NCBI GenBank assembly: GCA_023150615.1
Contig: JAKLKO010000006.1
Location: 1 to 64,000 of the forward strand
Source: Phycisphaerae bacterium
GTDB lineage: Bacteria; Planctomycetota; Phycisphaerae; UBA1845; UTPLA1
Length of the DNA: 64,000 nucleotides
Direction of reading: 5' to 3'
The notes beneath the pieces were generated by a model. It searched no databases and was not told where the DNA came from. It saw nothing but the letters and a program-made list of their open reading frames with translations. The stretch's first letter is position 1; each line of letters starts with the position of its first letter. The translations under genes and the position numbers were made by a program. Positions 25,426-34,920 of this stretch are shown piece after piece.

Positions 25426-28400
25426 ATGACGAGTTTGGGTTGTCGATGTATCCACGGTCTCATTCTGCTCGCGTCGTGGGCGATAGCCGCGACGGCCGTA
25501 GCGGCCGATCCGCCGACGATCGGGAAGTTCCCGGTCGATGGGTCGTTTCGGTACATGCCGAGCGCGCAGGATTTCGCGTTGAAGTCGCTCGACGCGATCC
25601 CGAAGTACTTCATTCCGGCGCTAGATGTTCCCGCGATTCTGCGCGAGGACAGCACGCGCGAGGCGCAGGGAATGGCGCCGCGATTCGCGATTCCGCACGC
25701 GGTGCGTGTGACGCCGGCGCGCGATGGCGCGTGGGAGTCGGTCGGAAACGATCTGCTCGTGTGGCGACTTCGCGTCGTCTCCCCGGGCGCGGTGTCGATC
25801 AACTTCGGATTCACACGCTATCTGATGCCGCCGGGCGGACGCCTGTTCATCTACTCGACGGATCTGAAGGAGGTCGTTCGGCCGTTCACCGATCTGGACA
25901 ACGCCGACCACGGCGAGTTGTGGACGCCGCCGGTGCCCGGTGAGGAGGTCGTCATCGAGCTGACCGTTCCCAAGGACGTGCGGGACCAGGTCGAGCTGAC
26001 CTTGGGATCGATCAACGTGGGGTATCGTCCGTTCGGCATCTCGCCGGAGGCCGCAGAGCGGTCCGGCGCGTGCAACGTGGACGTGGCCTGTCCGGAAGGG
26101 GTGCCGTGGGCGCTGGAGATCCGATCGGTCGCGGTCATTTCGACGGGCGGATCGACGTTCTGCACCGGGTTCATGGTCAACAACACGGCATACGATGCGA
26201 AGCCGTATTTCATGACGGCGAATCATTGCGGCGTGAACTCCGGCAACGCGCCATCGCTGGTGGCGTTCTGGAACTACCAGAATTCGACGTGCCGGCCGCC
26301 GGGCAGTCCGGCGAGCGGCAACCCGGGCGATGGGACGCTGACGCAATTCAACACCGGATCGACATTCCGCGCGTCGTTCTCGACGTCGGACGTTACGCTG
26401 GTCGAGCTGACATCGCAGCCGAACCCGGCATGGATGGTGACCTACGCCGGTTGGGATCGGAGCGGGGCAAACCCCCCGAGCGGCGCCTGCATTCACCATC
26501 CGAGCACGGACGAGAAGCGGATTTCGTTCTACGACGCAACCAGCCTCCATCCATCGCACGGGTCGAGTTGGCCGTGCAGCGCGTTTCCGGGTCCGGGCGA
26601 CAACACGCACATTACGGTGTACTGGTCGCTCGGCGTGACGGAGCCGGGATCGTCGGGTTCGCCGCTGTTCGACGACAACCACCGCGTCATCGGGCAGTTG
26701 CACGGCGGGCCGTCGTCGTGTTCGGCGACAGGCGAGAATCGTTCGGACTGCTACGGGCGGTTTTCGCGGTCGTGGACGGGCGGGGGCACGAACTCGACGC
26801 GTCTGAGCAACTGGCTCGATCCGGGCAGCACGGGCCTGATGAACGTCGACACGATTGATGGTCCGGGCCTGACGGTGACGCCTTCGGGGAACGTGCTGCA
26901 CGTCGGCAACGTGGGCGGCCCGTTCACGAACGACACCGTGGCGTACACGCTAACGAACCCGACACCGAATACGATCAACTACAGCGTGTCGTTGAACGCG
27001 AACTTCGGGATCCTGCTGGATGGCGGGACGGGGCCGGTCAACGGCTCGCTCCCCGGCAACGGCGGGACGGTGAACGTGGTCGTGACGCTCGGCCCGCCGA
27101 TCTACGCGCTGGGCACCGGCGTCTACGTCGAGACGATCGACTTCGACGATCTGACGAACAGTCGGTCGTTGTCGCGGCAGCACACGGTCGAGGTCGGCCA
27201 GACGGCGTTCACGACGGACCCGTCGGATGGCCTGTCGTCGAGCGGCCCGGTCGGCGGACCGTTCCCGGCGACCAAGGTCTATACGCTGACGAGCACGCGG
27301 CCGACGCCGGTGGACATCCAGATCTCGGCGAATCAGCCGTGGATTTCGATCAACGGCGGCGCCGGTCCGGTCAATGTAAACCTGAACGGCACGGGCGCGA
27401 GCACGAACGTGACGATCGGCTACTCGGCGGCGGCGAATTCGCTGCCGAACGGCCTGCATTCCGGCACGGTGACGTTCACGAACCTGACGGGCGGCGCGGG
27501 CGGCACGACGCGTCCGGTCTCGCTGGACGTCGGGCGGTACGTCTATAACTCGACCGACGTTCCGAAGGTCATTCTGGACAATTCGTCGGTATCAAGCGTG
27601 ATCAACGTCACGGACGCGTACTGCATCGGGGATGTGGACGTGCCGATCAACATCACGCACACGTACATCGGCGACCTGACAATCGACCTGCAATCGCCGC
27701 AGGGCACGGTCGTGCGCCTGCACAACCGCAGTGGCGGCACGACGGACAACATCGTCGCGACGTACGACGATTCGACGTTCCCGCCGAGCGGGCCGGGCGC
27801 GCTGGCCGACTTCAACGGCGAGATCGTGACCGGGACGTGGACACTGACGGTCAGCGACCTGGCGGGCGCGGACACCGGCACGCTCAACTCCTGGAGCCTG
27901 CGGATCGCGGCGTCGGGCGCCGCCTGTCCGCCGGTCGCGGCGAACATGAACCTGAATGTTCCGGACACGGTGCCGACCGACATCACGCTGGCGACATCGT
28001 CGACGGTCGGACCCAACTTCGATCACATCATTCTGTCGTTGCCGACGAACGGGAAGCTGTTCGATCCGAACGGCGGGATGATCGCGTCGACGCCGTACAC
28101 GCTGATGGGGCAGCAGAAGGTGGTTCGGTACAAGCCGAATTCGCTTTACTTCGGGCCCGACAGCTTCACGTACAAGGCGAACGACGGTCAGGATTCGGTG
28201 ACCGCGACGGTCAGCCTGACAGTCGGGAGCGAAGAGGTCGTCTATGACTTCCCGCTGAACACCAACCCCGGCTGGACGACGCAGGGCGACTGGGCCTTCG
28301 GCGTTCCGACCGGCGGCGGCACGAGCGGTCGGTTCGATCCGACGAGCGGATACACCGGCACGAACGTGTACGGGTACAACCTCGCCGGCCACTATCCAAA

Positions 28401-28917
28401 TTCGATGCCGTTGTATCACCTGACCACCACGTCGATGAACCTCACCGGCGTGATCAACACGAAGCTGGAGTTCCGCCGCTGGCTCGGCGTCGAGTCATCG
28501 ACGTACGATGACGCGACGGTCGACGTTTCGAACAACGGGTCGACCTGGACGAACCTGTATTCAAATCCGGCGTCGTCGTTCAGCGAGCAGGCCTGGACGT
28601 TGCAGAGCTACAGCATCTCGGGCGTGGCCGACAATCAGGCGAACGTCCAGGTCCGCTGGGGCATGGGACCCACGGACGGCTCCGTGACTTACCAGGGCTG
28701 GAACATCGACGACATCCGAATCAAGGGCATTCGGCCGCCGGTGCCGGGTGACATCGATCTGGATCGCGATTTCGACAGCAACGACATCGGGCTCTTCGTG
28801 GAGGTGCTGCTCGGGCTTGACACGAACCCGACGCACGTGGCCGCGGCGGACGTCGACAACAGTGGCGTCGCCGACGGCGAGGATATCGACAACTATCTGG
28901 ATGCGATTATCCCGTAA
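25426..28917 (+). CDS. Secreted lysyl-endopeptidase-like serine protease, multidomain, dockerin-like C-terminus
   Basis: 1163 residues with a signal peptide (about 1-27, ending VAA). Trypsin-like catalytic domain of the Achromobacter lysyl endopeptidase type, about 215-470: H267 in TANHCG, D322 in SDVTLVEL, S412 in EPGSSGSPLF, with several cysteines for disulfides. Then two Ig-like repeats with related sequence (about 480-590 and 595-710, both with INGGAGPVN/LDGGTGPVN), a proprotein-convertase P-domain (about 715-840, INITHTYIGDLTIDLQSP), a cadherin-like segment (SDSFTYKANDGQDS type, about 845-935), a jelly-roll domain (about 940-1095) and a dockerin-like module (PGDIDLDRDFDSNDIGLF, DVDNSGVADGEDID). 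A large extracellular protease; its substrate preference is inference. Confidence 0.92.
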   Translation: MTSLGCRCIHGLILLASWAIAATAVAADPPTIGKFPVDGSFRYMPSAQDFALKSLDAIPKYFIPALDVPAILREDSTREAQGMAPRFAIPHAVRVTPARDGAWESVGNDLLVWRLRVVSPGAVSINFGFTRYLMPPGGRLFIYSTDLKEVVRPFTDLDNADHGELWTPPVPGEEVVIELTVPKDVRDQVELTLGSINVGYRPFGISPEAAERSGACNVDVACPEGVPWALEIRSVAVISTGGSTFCTGFMVNNTAYDAKPYFMTANHCGVNSGNAPSLVAFWNYQNSTCRPPGSPASGNPGDGTLTQFNTGSTFRASFSTSDVTLVELTSQPNPAWMVTYAGWDRSGANPPSGACIHHPSTDEKRISFYDATSLHPSHGSSWPCSAFPGPGDNTHITVYWSLGVTEPGSSGSPLFDDNHRVIGQLHGGPSSCSATGENRSDCYGRFSRSWTGGGTNSTRLSNWLDPGSTGLMNVDTIDGPGLTVTPSGNVLHVGNVGGPFTNDTVAYTLTNPTPNTINYSVSLNANFGILLDGGTGPVNGSLPGNGGTVNVVVTLGPPIYALGTGVYVETIDFDDLTNSRSLSRQHTVEVGQTAFTTDPSDGLSSSGPVGGPFPATKVYTLTSTRPTPVDIQISANQPWISINGGAGPVNVNLNGTGASTNVTIGYSAAANSLPNGLHSGTVTFTNLTGGAGGTTRPVSLDVGRYVYNSTDVPKVILDNSSVSSVINVTDAYCIGDVDVPINITHTYIGDLTIDLQSPQGTVVRLHNRSGGTTDNIVATYDDSTFPPSGPGALADFNGEIVTGTWTLTVSDLAGADTGTLNSWSLRIAASGAACPPVAANMNLNVPDTVPTDITLATSSTVGPNFDHIILSLPTNGKLFDPNGGMIASTPYTLMGQQKVVRYKPNSLYFGPDSFTYKANDGQDSVTATVSLTVGSEEVVYDFPLNTNPGWTTQGDWAFGVPTGGGTSGRFDPTSGYTGTNVYGYNLAGHYPNSMPLYHLTTTSMNLTGVINTKLEFRRWLGVESSTYDDATVDVSNNGSTWTNLYSNPASSFSEQAWTLQSYSISGVADNQANVQVRWGMGPTDGSVTYQGWNIDDIRIKGIRPPVPGDIDLDRDFDSNDIGLFVEVLLGLDTNPTHVAAADVDNSGVADGEDIDNYLDAIIP

Positions 28918-28947
28918 CAGGATCGCTTCCAGAATCAGATCGTAAGG

Positions 28948-28982
28948 AAGGCCCGCGGCGTGCGAATGTCGCGGGCCTTTCC
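28948..28982 (+). terminator. Intrinsic terminator after the lysyl-endopeptidase-like gene
   Basis: Ten-bp stem AAGGCCCGCG / CGCGGGCCTT (28948-28957 with 28970-28979) with a 12-base loop and a short T run (TTTCC). Confidence 0.75.
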
Positions 28983-29023
28983 GTCTCCCGGAGGCGGCCG
29001 TCACGAGATGCGTCGTCCCCGTT

Positions 29024-29029
29024 CTATAA
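29024..29029 (+). promoter_or_regulatory. -10 box (TATAAT) for the DUF2961 gene
   Basis: Perfect TATAAT at 29024-29029, followed by the ribosome binding site GGCGGAGG and ATG 29050. The transcript would begin near 29036, which rules out the in-frame ATG at 29008 and decides the start of the next gene. No convincing -35 box. Confidence 0.55.
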
Positions 29030-29049
29030 TTGCGGCGGAGGTCGAACGG

Positions 29050-30783
29050 ATGTCGGTCCCAGTCTTCCGCTCGCGGTGGCGCGGCCGCGTCTTCAAACCG
29101 CTGCTCGTGATGATCGTGTCGGCGCCGTCGATCGCGCAGGACGCGGCGTATGGACCGTTGACCGATTGGCGCGGCTGGGCTCGATGGCGGCCGGGAACGC
29201 GCGCGGTCCTCGCCTCGAGCTACGATCGCACCGGGGGCAACGCGGACTATTGCTGGTACGAGTCCCCGCCCGGGTTGCAGTATGCGCCAGGCGTTTGCAC
29301 GGTCCGAACGATTAGTGGTCCCGGCGTCGTACGTCGCTTTTGGATGCCGCACTACACGTCCAACTTTCAATTCCTGGTGCGGCTGTACTTCGATGATGAT
29401 CCGGTGCCGCGCATCGATACCACCAGCGACGAGTTCTTCGCCGGCGGGGTGTCGTACGTCAGCAGTCCGTTCGTGACGACCTGTGCCGGTGGTCAGGTCT
29501 CTTACGAGCCGCTCGCGTTCTCGACGTCGCTGCGGATCGAGACGATAAACCAGGTCCTGCCCGATCAGACGTTGGTGCGCCATTACTACCAGTATCAGCT
29601 CGAGCTGCTGCCGGCGGGGTCGGCCATCTCGACGTACGACGGAACGCTGTCGCCGTCGCAGCAGTCGTCGCGCGACGCGGCGGCGCAGGTCCTGGTCAAC
29701 GTCGGCGCACATCCGGATCCAGCGGGAAGCGGAGCGGCCAGCGCCGTGCAATGGACGGCAACGTCGATCCCGGCCGGTGAATCGCTGCTGCTTGCGGGAC
29801 TCGATGGCCCGGGGCGGGTCCGCCGGTTCCACGTGGCCATGCCGGGAGCGACGGATGCGGAGCTGGACGGGCTGCGCCTGATCGTGACGTATGACGCCGA
29901 GGAGGCGCCGGGCATCGACGCGTCGATCGCCGACTTCTTCGGCGCGGGTCACGACCGGCCGGCGTGGAAGAGCCTGCCGCTGGGAACGGATTCGCCGGAC
30001 GGCTTCTATTGCTACTGGCCGATGCCGTTCCGGCGGTCGATTCGTGTCGAACTTCGCAACGCGACGGCGGCGCCGATCGCGATCGATGGCGCGGTCGTCG
30101 AGCACGAGGCGGGGGCGCTGGGCGCGGAGGAATGCTATCTGCATGCGCACGTGGAGCGGCGGATCCGCGGCGCCGGCGACGTGTATCATCCGCTGCTGTC
30201 GACAACGGGGCGCGGCGTCTACGTTGGCAACCTGCTCTACTGCGAGGAAGCGACGGGTGGCCTGACGATGCTCGAGGGCGACGACGTCGTGACCGTCGAC
30301 GGCGTCGACACGCTGTACGGCACGGGGCTCGAGGACGCGTACAACGGCGGGTACTACTACAACTGGACGAAGGTGCAGTACGACGAGCCGGACGGGCCGC
30401 GGCCGCCGTTTGCGATCCGGCCGCTGTTCGGGGCGTTGCGCGTACATCGCGATTCGCCGGAGGGCTTCGGCCGGGCGGACCAGTACCGCTGGTATATCGC
30501 GGACCGGATTGTCTTTTCACAGTCGATCGAGGTGAAAGTCGAGGATCAGTACGGCGCCGTGGGCTCATCGTGGGCCTCGGTGGCGTTCTGGTACGCGCAG
30601 CCGCGACTGCCGGCCGATGTGAATAATGACGGCTTGCTGAATTCGGGGGATGTCGTACGATTCGCAGAGGTGCTGTTGGCGCAGGACAGCCAGCCGGAGC
30701 ATATCGCAAGGTGCGACCTCAACGGCGACTCGATGACGGACGGGGCGGACATCGCGCCGTTCGTCCGTGAATTTGGTCTTTAG
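29050..30783 (+). CDS. Secreted DUF2961 protein with dockerin-like C-terminus
   Basis: 577 residues with a signal peptide (about 15-29, ending SIAQ). DUF2961 features, as I remember them, are GPGVVRRFWMPHY, LVRLYFDDDPVPRIDTTSDEFF, PFRRSIRVELRN and GLEDAYNGGYYYN in the second jelly-roll half. DUF2961 members have two beta-sandwich folds and some act as glycoside hydrolases (alpha-fructan or D-arabinan type); the target glycan cannot be read here. The last 60 residues (ADVNNDGLLNSGDVVRFAEV and CDLNGDSMTDGADIAPFV) are two dockerin-like calcium loops. Confidence 0.87.
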   Translation: MSVPVFRSRWRGRVFKPLLVMIVSAPSIAQDAAYGPLTDWRGWARWRPGTRAVLASSYDRTGGNADYCWYESPPGLQYAPGVCTVRTISGPGVVRRFWMPHYTSNFQFLVRLYFDDDPVPRIDTTSDEFFAGGVSYVSSPFVTTCAGGQVSYEPLAFSTSLRIETINQVLPDQTLVRHYYQYQLELLPAGSAISTYDGTLSPSQQSSRDAAAQVLVNVGAHPDPAGSGAASAVQWTATSIPAGESLLLAGLDGPGRVRRFHVAMPGATDAELDGLRLIVTYDAEEAPGIDASIADFFGAGHDRPAWKSLPLGTDSPDGFYCYWPMPFRRSIRVELRNATAAPIAIDGAVVEHEAGALGAEECYLHAHVERRIRGAGDVYHPLLSTTGRGVYVGNLLYCEEATGGLTMLEGDDVVTVDGVDTLYGTGLEDAYNGGYYYNWTKVQYDEPDGPRPPFAIRPLFGALRVHRDSPEGFGRADQYRWYIADRIVFSQSIEVKVEDQYGAVGSSWASVAFWYAQPRLPADVNNDGLLNSGDVVRFAEVLLAQDSQPEHIARCDLNGDSMTDGADIAPFVREFGL

Positions 30784-30843
30784 GCACGGTCCGGGTCGCC
30801 GATGGCGGAGATCGTCGGGCCTGTCCCAGCGAGAGCAATACGC

Positions 30844-32316
30844 ATGAACATCCTGATGGTTTCGCCTCGGACTCCGGACACGTTCTGGAGCTTCAACCAC
30901 GTCATGCCGTTCATTTCGCGGCGGACGGCGTTTCCGCCGCTCGGGTTGCTGACCGTGGCGGGCATGCTGCCGCGCGATTGGAGCCTGCGGCTGGTCGATC
31001 TGAACGTGCGATCACTGCGCGATGCGGACATCGCCTGGGCGGACTACGTGTTCATCTCGGGGATGATCGTGCACGCCGAATCGGCGCACCGCGTGATCGC
31101 GCGCTGCATCGCGCTGGGCAAGCCGATCATCGCCGGCGGGCCGCTCTTCTCGACCGGGCGCGAGCGGTTTCCGGAATTGCAGCATGTCGTCATCAACGAG
31201 GCCGAGGACGTGATGCCGGCGCTGGTCGAGGACCTCCGCGCCGGCACGCTGAAGCCGTCCTACCAGAGCGCGGTCCGGCCGGACGTGACGCGGACGCCCA
31301 TTCCGCGCTGGGACCTCCTGCGGCTGAAGGACTACGCGACGATGTCGGTGCAGTTTTCGCGCGGTTGTCCGTTCAACTGCGAGTTCTGCGACATCATCGT
31401 GATGAACGGCCGCGTTCCGAGGACCAAGGCGCCGGCGCAGATGATCGCGGAGATGGAGTCGCTGCTGGCGGCAGGCTGGGACGGGCCGATCTTCATCGTC
31501 GACGACAACTTCATCGGCAATCGCGTGAAGGTGACGGAGTTGCTGCGGGAGATGGTCGCGTGGCGGCGGCGGCGAAACCTGCGGACGGTCTTCACGACGG
31601 AGGCCTCGCTGAACGTGGTGGACCATCCGGAGCTGCTCGAGCTGATGGTCGCCGCGGGTTTCAAGAAACTGTTCGTGGGGATCGAAAGCCCGGTGGAGGA
31701 AAGCCTGCTGGAGTGCGCGAAAGTGCAGAACACGCGGCGCAACATGCTGGAGTCGATCCGCACGATCCAGCAGGCCGGGATGGAAGTCATGGGCGGGTTC
31801 ATTCTCGGCTTCGACCACGATCGCGAGAGCATCTTCGAGGCGCAGCGCCGGTTCATTCAGGAGTCGGGCGTGGTGACGGCGATGGTGGGATTGTTGACGG
31901 CGCTGCCGGGCACGCGACTGTTCAGCCGCCTGAAGGAAGAAGGCCGCTTGCTCGGCCACAGCACCGGGAACAACACCGACGGTGTGCTCAACTTCATTCC
32001 GAAGCTGGACCACGCCACGCTGGTCGAGGGCTACCGCTCGCTGGTCAAGAGCCTGTACACGCCGCGCGAGTACTATCGGCGGATCATCACGTTCCTCGAG
32101 CAGTACCGGCCGTCCGGTCCGCGGGCTCCGGTGGCGGCGCACGAGATTGCGGCGTTCCTGCGTTCACTGTGGGTGATGGGGGTCTGGACGCGCGGGCGTC
32201 GGGAGTACTGGAAGTTCCTGACGCGGACGCTGCTGTCCTATCGTCACGCGTTCAGCGAGGCGATCGGGCTGGCGATCACCGGGCACCACTTCCGCCGGGT
32301 GGCCGCGACGCTGTAG
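30844..32316 (+). CDS. B12-binding radical SAM protein, DUF4070 type
   Basis: 490 residues from ATG 30844. N-terminal cobalamin-binding-like Rossmann domain (about 1-140; it lacks the DxHxxG histidine, as many members do), radical SAM core with C175, C179 and C182 (CPFNCEFC), and the C-terminal DUF4070 region (LNFIPKLDHATLVEGYRSLV, YTPREYYRRIITFLEQYRP). Members with this layout include the hopanoid C-2 methylase HpnP, but many others are uncharacterised; no hopanoid genes are nearby. A lipid or cell-envelope substrate is a guess from relatives. It begins 60 bases after the DUF2961 gene. Confidence 0.88.
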   Translation: MNILMVSPRTPDTFWSFNHVMPFISRRTAFPPLGLLTVAGMLPRDWSLRLVDLNVRSLRDADIAWADYVFISGMIVHAESAHRVIARCIALGKPIIAGGPLFSTGRERFPELQHVVINEAEDVMPALVEDLRAGTLKPSYQSAVRPDVTRTPIPRWDLLRLKDYATMSVQFSRGCPFNCEFCDIIVMNGRVPRTKAPAQMIAEMESLLAAGWDGPIFIVDDNFIGNRVKVTELLREMVAWRRRRNLRTVFTTEASLNVVDHPELLELMVAAGFKKLFVGIESPVEESLLECAKVQNTRRNMLESIRTIQQAGMEVMGGFILGFDHDRESIFEAQRRFIQESGVVTAMVGLLTALPGTRLFSRLKEEGRLLGHSTGNNTDGVLNFIPKLDHATLVEGYRSLVKSLYTPREYYRRIITFLEQYRPSGPRAPVAAHEIAAFLRSLWVMGVWTRGRREYWKFLTRTLLSYRHAFSEAIGLAITGHHFRRVAATL

Positions 32317-32610
32317 GTCCCGCGCGGCGCGGAAGGCGTCGTAAGATTGGCGATTGGGATAACCGAAAAGCCGAAACGCTGAGAACTGAGAAACCGGAAT
32401 CCATCTGGTAGTCGCGAATCGGCTTCCTTGGTGGCTCGGTCCGATCATGGTCGGACTCGGCGTGCTCGCCGGTTCGTTCATTCCTCCTCCGCGGGCGCGC
32501 TCCGATAGAACCTCGCAATCTCGAGGGCCGTCAACCGCATCGGATTGAACTTCGGGCTGGCCACCCGGAGTTTGACCGCCCGCGCGGTCGACCGACTCCG
32601 ACGCGGATGA
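32317..32610. other. Intergenic region between convergent radical-SAM genes
   Basis: 294 bases. The stretch 32342-32410 is less GC-rich than its surroundings and has no recognisable element. On the minus strand 32478-32564 a short frame is open (see next entry). No terminator hairpin with a T tract was found for either gene. Confidence 0.5.
32478..32564 (-). CDS. Possible 28-residue small ORF
   Basis: A GTG-started frame of 28 residues (MASPKFNPMRLTALEIAR, then FYRSAPAEEE) ends at TGA 32480-32478, about 50 bases downstream of the radical SAM/SPASM stop on the same strand. The frame stays open upstream into the end of that gene in another phase. The composition looks protein-like, so it may be a small peptide gene or a remnant of a frameshifted extension. 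No ribosome binding site. Confidence 0.2.
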   Translation of the reverse strand: MASPKFNPMRLTALEIARFYRSAPAEEE

Positions 32611-34701
32611 TCACATCGCCATCGTGCGGTTGGCGGTGGCGGTCGCGTAGGCTTCGTCGATCTCGCGTTGGCGCGATTCGGCGGACTTGGTCACGGCGTC
32701 GGGGTCGGTGGCGATGCCCCGGGCGACCAGGTCGTCCCAGTGCTTCTCGTTGAAGACGCAGCCGGGGTCGCCGGCGTTCAGCTCGCCGAAGTAGGCATCG
32801 GCGCGGGCGCGGCAGCCGCCGCAGTAGTGCTTGAACTCGCAGACCTCGCAGTGGTGCGTGCGGCGGTCGCGGTCGCAGAGCAGCTCCCAGAACTCGTTGT
32901 TTCGGAAGATGTCGATAAAGCTTCGCTCGCGGATGTTGCCCTGCACGCGATGCGGCAGGTAGACGCACGGCGTGATCGTGCCGTTCGGCTCGATGGCGAC
33001 GTAGTCGCGGCCGGCGCCGCAGCCGCCGAGGTACTTGGCGATCACGCGGGCCTTCTCGCCGCCGCCGGAGCCGGCGTGGGAGCAGGCCTGCTTGCCCTCG
33101 GTCGGGGCGTGGGCGACGCAGACGCGGCCGAATTGCGGCGCGGTGCTGATGCAGCCGATCTTGCCGGACTGCATCCAGGTGTTGAGCGTGCGGAGGAGCC
33201 ACTCACGCTGCTGGGGGTTGAGGTCGCCGTCGACCATCTGAAGGCCGCGCCCGACGGGGATGAAGTTGAAGTGCGCGAAGACGCCCGCGCCGATGTCGAC
33301 GCAGAAGCGGATCATGTCTTCGACTTCGTCGAAGTTGCCCTGGTGCACGCACATGGCGATGCCGAGGCGCAGTCCTTCCTGTTCGACGACGTAGCGGGCG
33401 CCGCGGACGGTGCGGTGCCACATGCCGGGGATGCCGCGGAACTCGTCGTGTCGCTGCGGGTGCACCGAGTCGAGCGACATTTCGATGTACTTGCAGCCGC
33501 ACTCGGCGAGCTCGGCCGCGAGCTTTCGGGTCATCGTGCCGCCGTGGGTCGCGAGCGTGGTGTGGATGCCGTACTTGTGGCAGTGCCGCAGCACGGGCAG
33601 CAGGTCGGGCGAGAGCGTCGGCTCGCCGCCGGCGAAGGCGATCATGGGGACGTACTGTTCGGCGATCTGGTCGACGAGGTTGAGCTTCTCCTTCAGCGTC
33701 AGCTCGTCGGGCAGGGCCTTGTGCTCGGCGTCCTGATAGCAGTGCCGGCAGGTGAGGTTGCAGAGGTTCGTGAAGTTCCAGACGATGAACAGCGGGGCGG
33801 TGAAGCGCTGTGGCAGCGTGAGGCCGAATTCGGCGACGCTCCGCGCCGCGATGACGAAGCCGCGGATCGTGCTGGCGTGCTCGCCGATCCGCTCGCGGAA
33901 CGTCTCGGCGGTGACACTGCCGCGCATCTTGTCGATGAACTTGTGCGCCGGCCAGTACTTGACGCGGTGCCAGAGCGGCGATTCGGGATTGTGATAGCTC
34001 TGGATGATCTCCTCGATCATCGTCTTGCCGCTGCTGCGCTTCTTGCTGATGTATCCGAAGAGCCGGCGGGCCGCCCACGTGTCGAGGATGTCCTCGAGCG
34101 GGTGATGGTAGTCGAGATCGACGTAGCGGGCCTTGATTTTGCGGCGCTCCTTGGGCAGGAGCCGCTCCGGAGCGGGCCGACCGCGGAGGAAACGGCTGTT
34201 CGCGGCGTACATCGACGAGTTGACGTAGCCATCGTCGCGGCGGGTTGATGACTTGTTCGGGTTCTGGCTGACCGGCGCGTCGTGGTCGTAGTGCTTGCCG
34301 ATCTTCGCGGCGGTCGAGTTGGACGGGGGCGCGGTGACGCTGTCGTATCGGCCGGCCGCCTTGCCCTTGCCGTTGACGCGGGCGCGGCCGGTCCGCGGGT
34401 CGATTTCGAGGCGGCGTCGATGCGTACGGACATCGCCGCGGGCGAGGGCCTCATCGAGGTCGCTCATGCCGGCGTTCGACAGGCCGACGAACTGCGATGC
34501 GCCGTAGGGCAGATTCTCGGGGTTTGCAAAGACGTTTCCGTAGGCCTGTACGCCGGCTTGGAGGACGCCGCCGATGGTCGTTGAGCCGTTTCCATTCCCG
34601 CCGGAGCAGCCGCCGGAACCGGCGGGCTGTCCGCCCGGGGAGATCGTCAGGATGTTGAGGGGAATCGTGGTGCCTGTGGACGAACGGTTCGGCGCGCTCA
34701 T
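32611..34701 (-). CDS. Radical SAM/SPASM protein with long N-terminal extension
   Basis: 696 residues from ATG 34701, with GGGAGGTGTC just upstream. The radical SAM core begins at about 300 with C314, C318 and C321 (CNLTCRHC), followed by IAFAGGEPTLSPDLLPVLRH. The C-terminus is a SPASM domain with about seven cysteines (GGCGAGRDY, ITPCVYLP, HHCEVCEFKHYCGGCRARAD, DPGC) binding extra Fe-S clusters. Relatives mature RiPP peptides or act in haem and cofactor synthesis. The first 300 residues are unusual: a Gly/Ser/Asn-rich stretch (SPGGQPAGSGGCSGGNGNG, 21-39), a basic low-complexity part, and a helical domain (190-290) that may bind a partner. No precursor peptide was recognised. Enzyme class secure, substrate unknown. 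Confidence 0.88.
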   Translation of the reverse strand: MSAPNRSSTGTTIPLNILTISPGGQPAGSGGCSGGNGNGSTTIGGVLQAGVQAYGNVFANPENLPYGASQFVGLSNAGMSDLDEALARGDVRTHRRRLEIDPRTGRARVNGKGKAAGRYDSVTAPPSNSTAAKIGKHYDHDAPVSQNPNKSSTRRDDGYVNSSMYAANSRFLRGRPAPERLLPKERRKIKARYVDLDYHHPLEDILDTWAARRLFGYISKKRSSGKTMIEEIIQSYHNPESPLWHRVKYWPAHKFIDKMRGSVTAETFRERIGEHASTIRGFVIAARSVAEFGLTLPQRFTAPLFIVWNFTNLCNLTCRHCYQDAEHKALPDELTLKEKLNLVDQIAEQYVPMIAFAGGEPTLSPDLLPVLRHCHKYGIHTTLATHGGTMTRKLAAELAECGCKYIEMSLDSVHPQRHDEFRGIPGMWHRTVRGARYVVEQEGLRLGIAMCVHQGNFDEVEDMIRFCVDIGAGVFAHFNFIPVGRGLQMVDGDLNPQQREWLLRTLNTWMQSGKIGCISTAPQFGRVCVAHAPTEGKQACSHAGSGGGEKARVIAKYLGGCGAGRDYVAIEPNGTITPCVYLPHRVQGNIRERSFIDIFRNNEFWELLCDRDRRTHHCEVCEFKHYCGGCRARADAYFGELNAGDPGCVFNEKHWDDLVARGIATDPDAVTKSAESRQREIDEAYATATANRTMAM

Positions 34702-34920
34702 GACACCTCCCGGCCGGGTCCATAGATAGACCGCCGGACCCGGCCCGACGGTGGTGGTATCCACGAAAGGGCGGCCGGGGTCAAGTTCCAATGCGTTGGG
34801 CGGCCGAGAATTGCGCACGGAAATGGGACGGCGGAGGCGCGCGGCAAGCGATGCGGGGCGGTCCGATGCGAGGGTGCTGGCCGGGCGCACAGCGCGTGAC
34901 GCCGGACTGACCAGCGGATG

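Noticed and set aside
30844-32316. Naming the DUF4070 radical SAM gene hpnP
   Set aside because: The family contains several subgroups with unknown substrates and no hopanoid genes are nearby.
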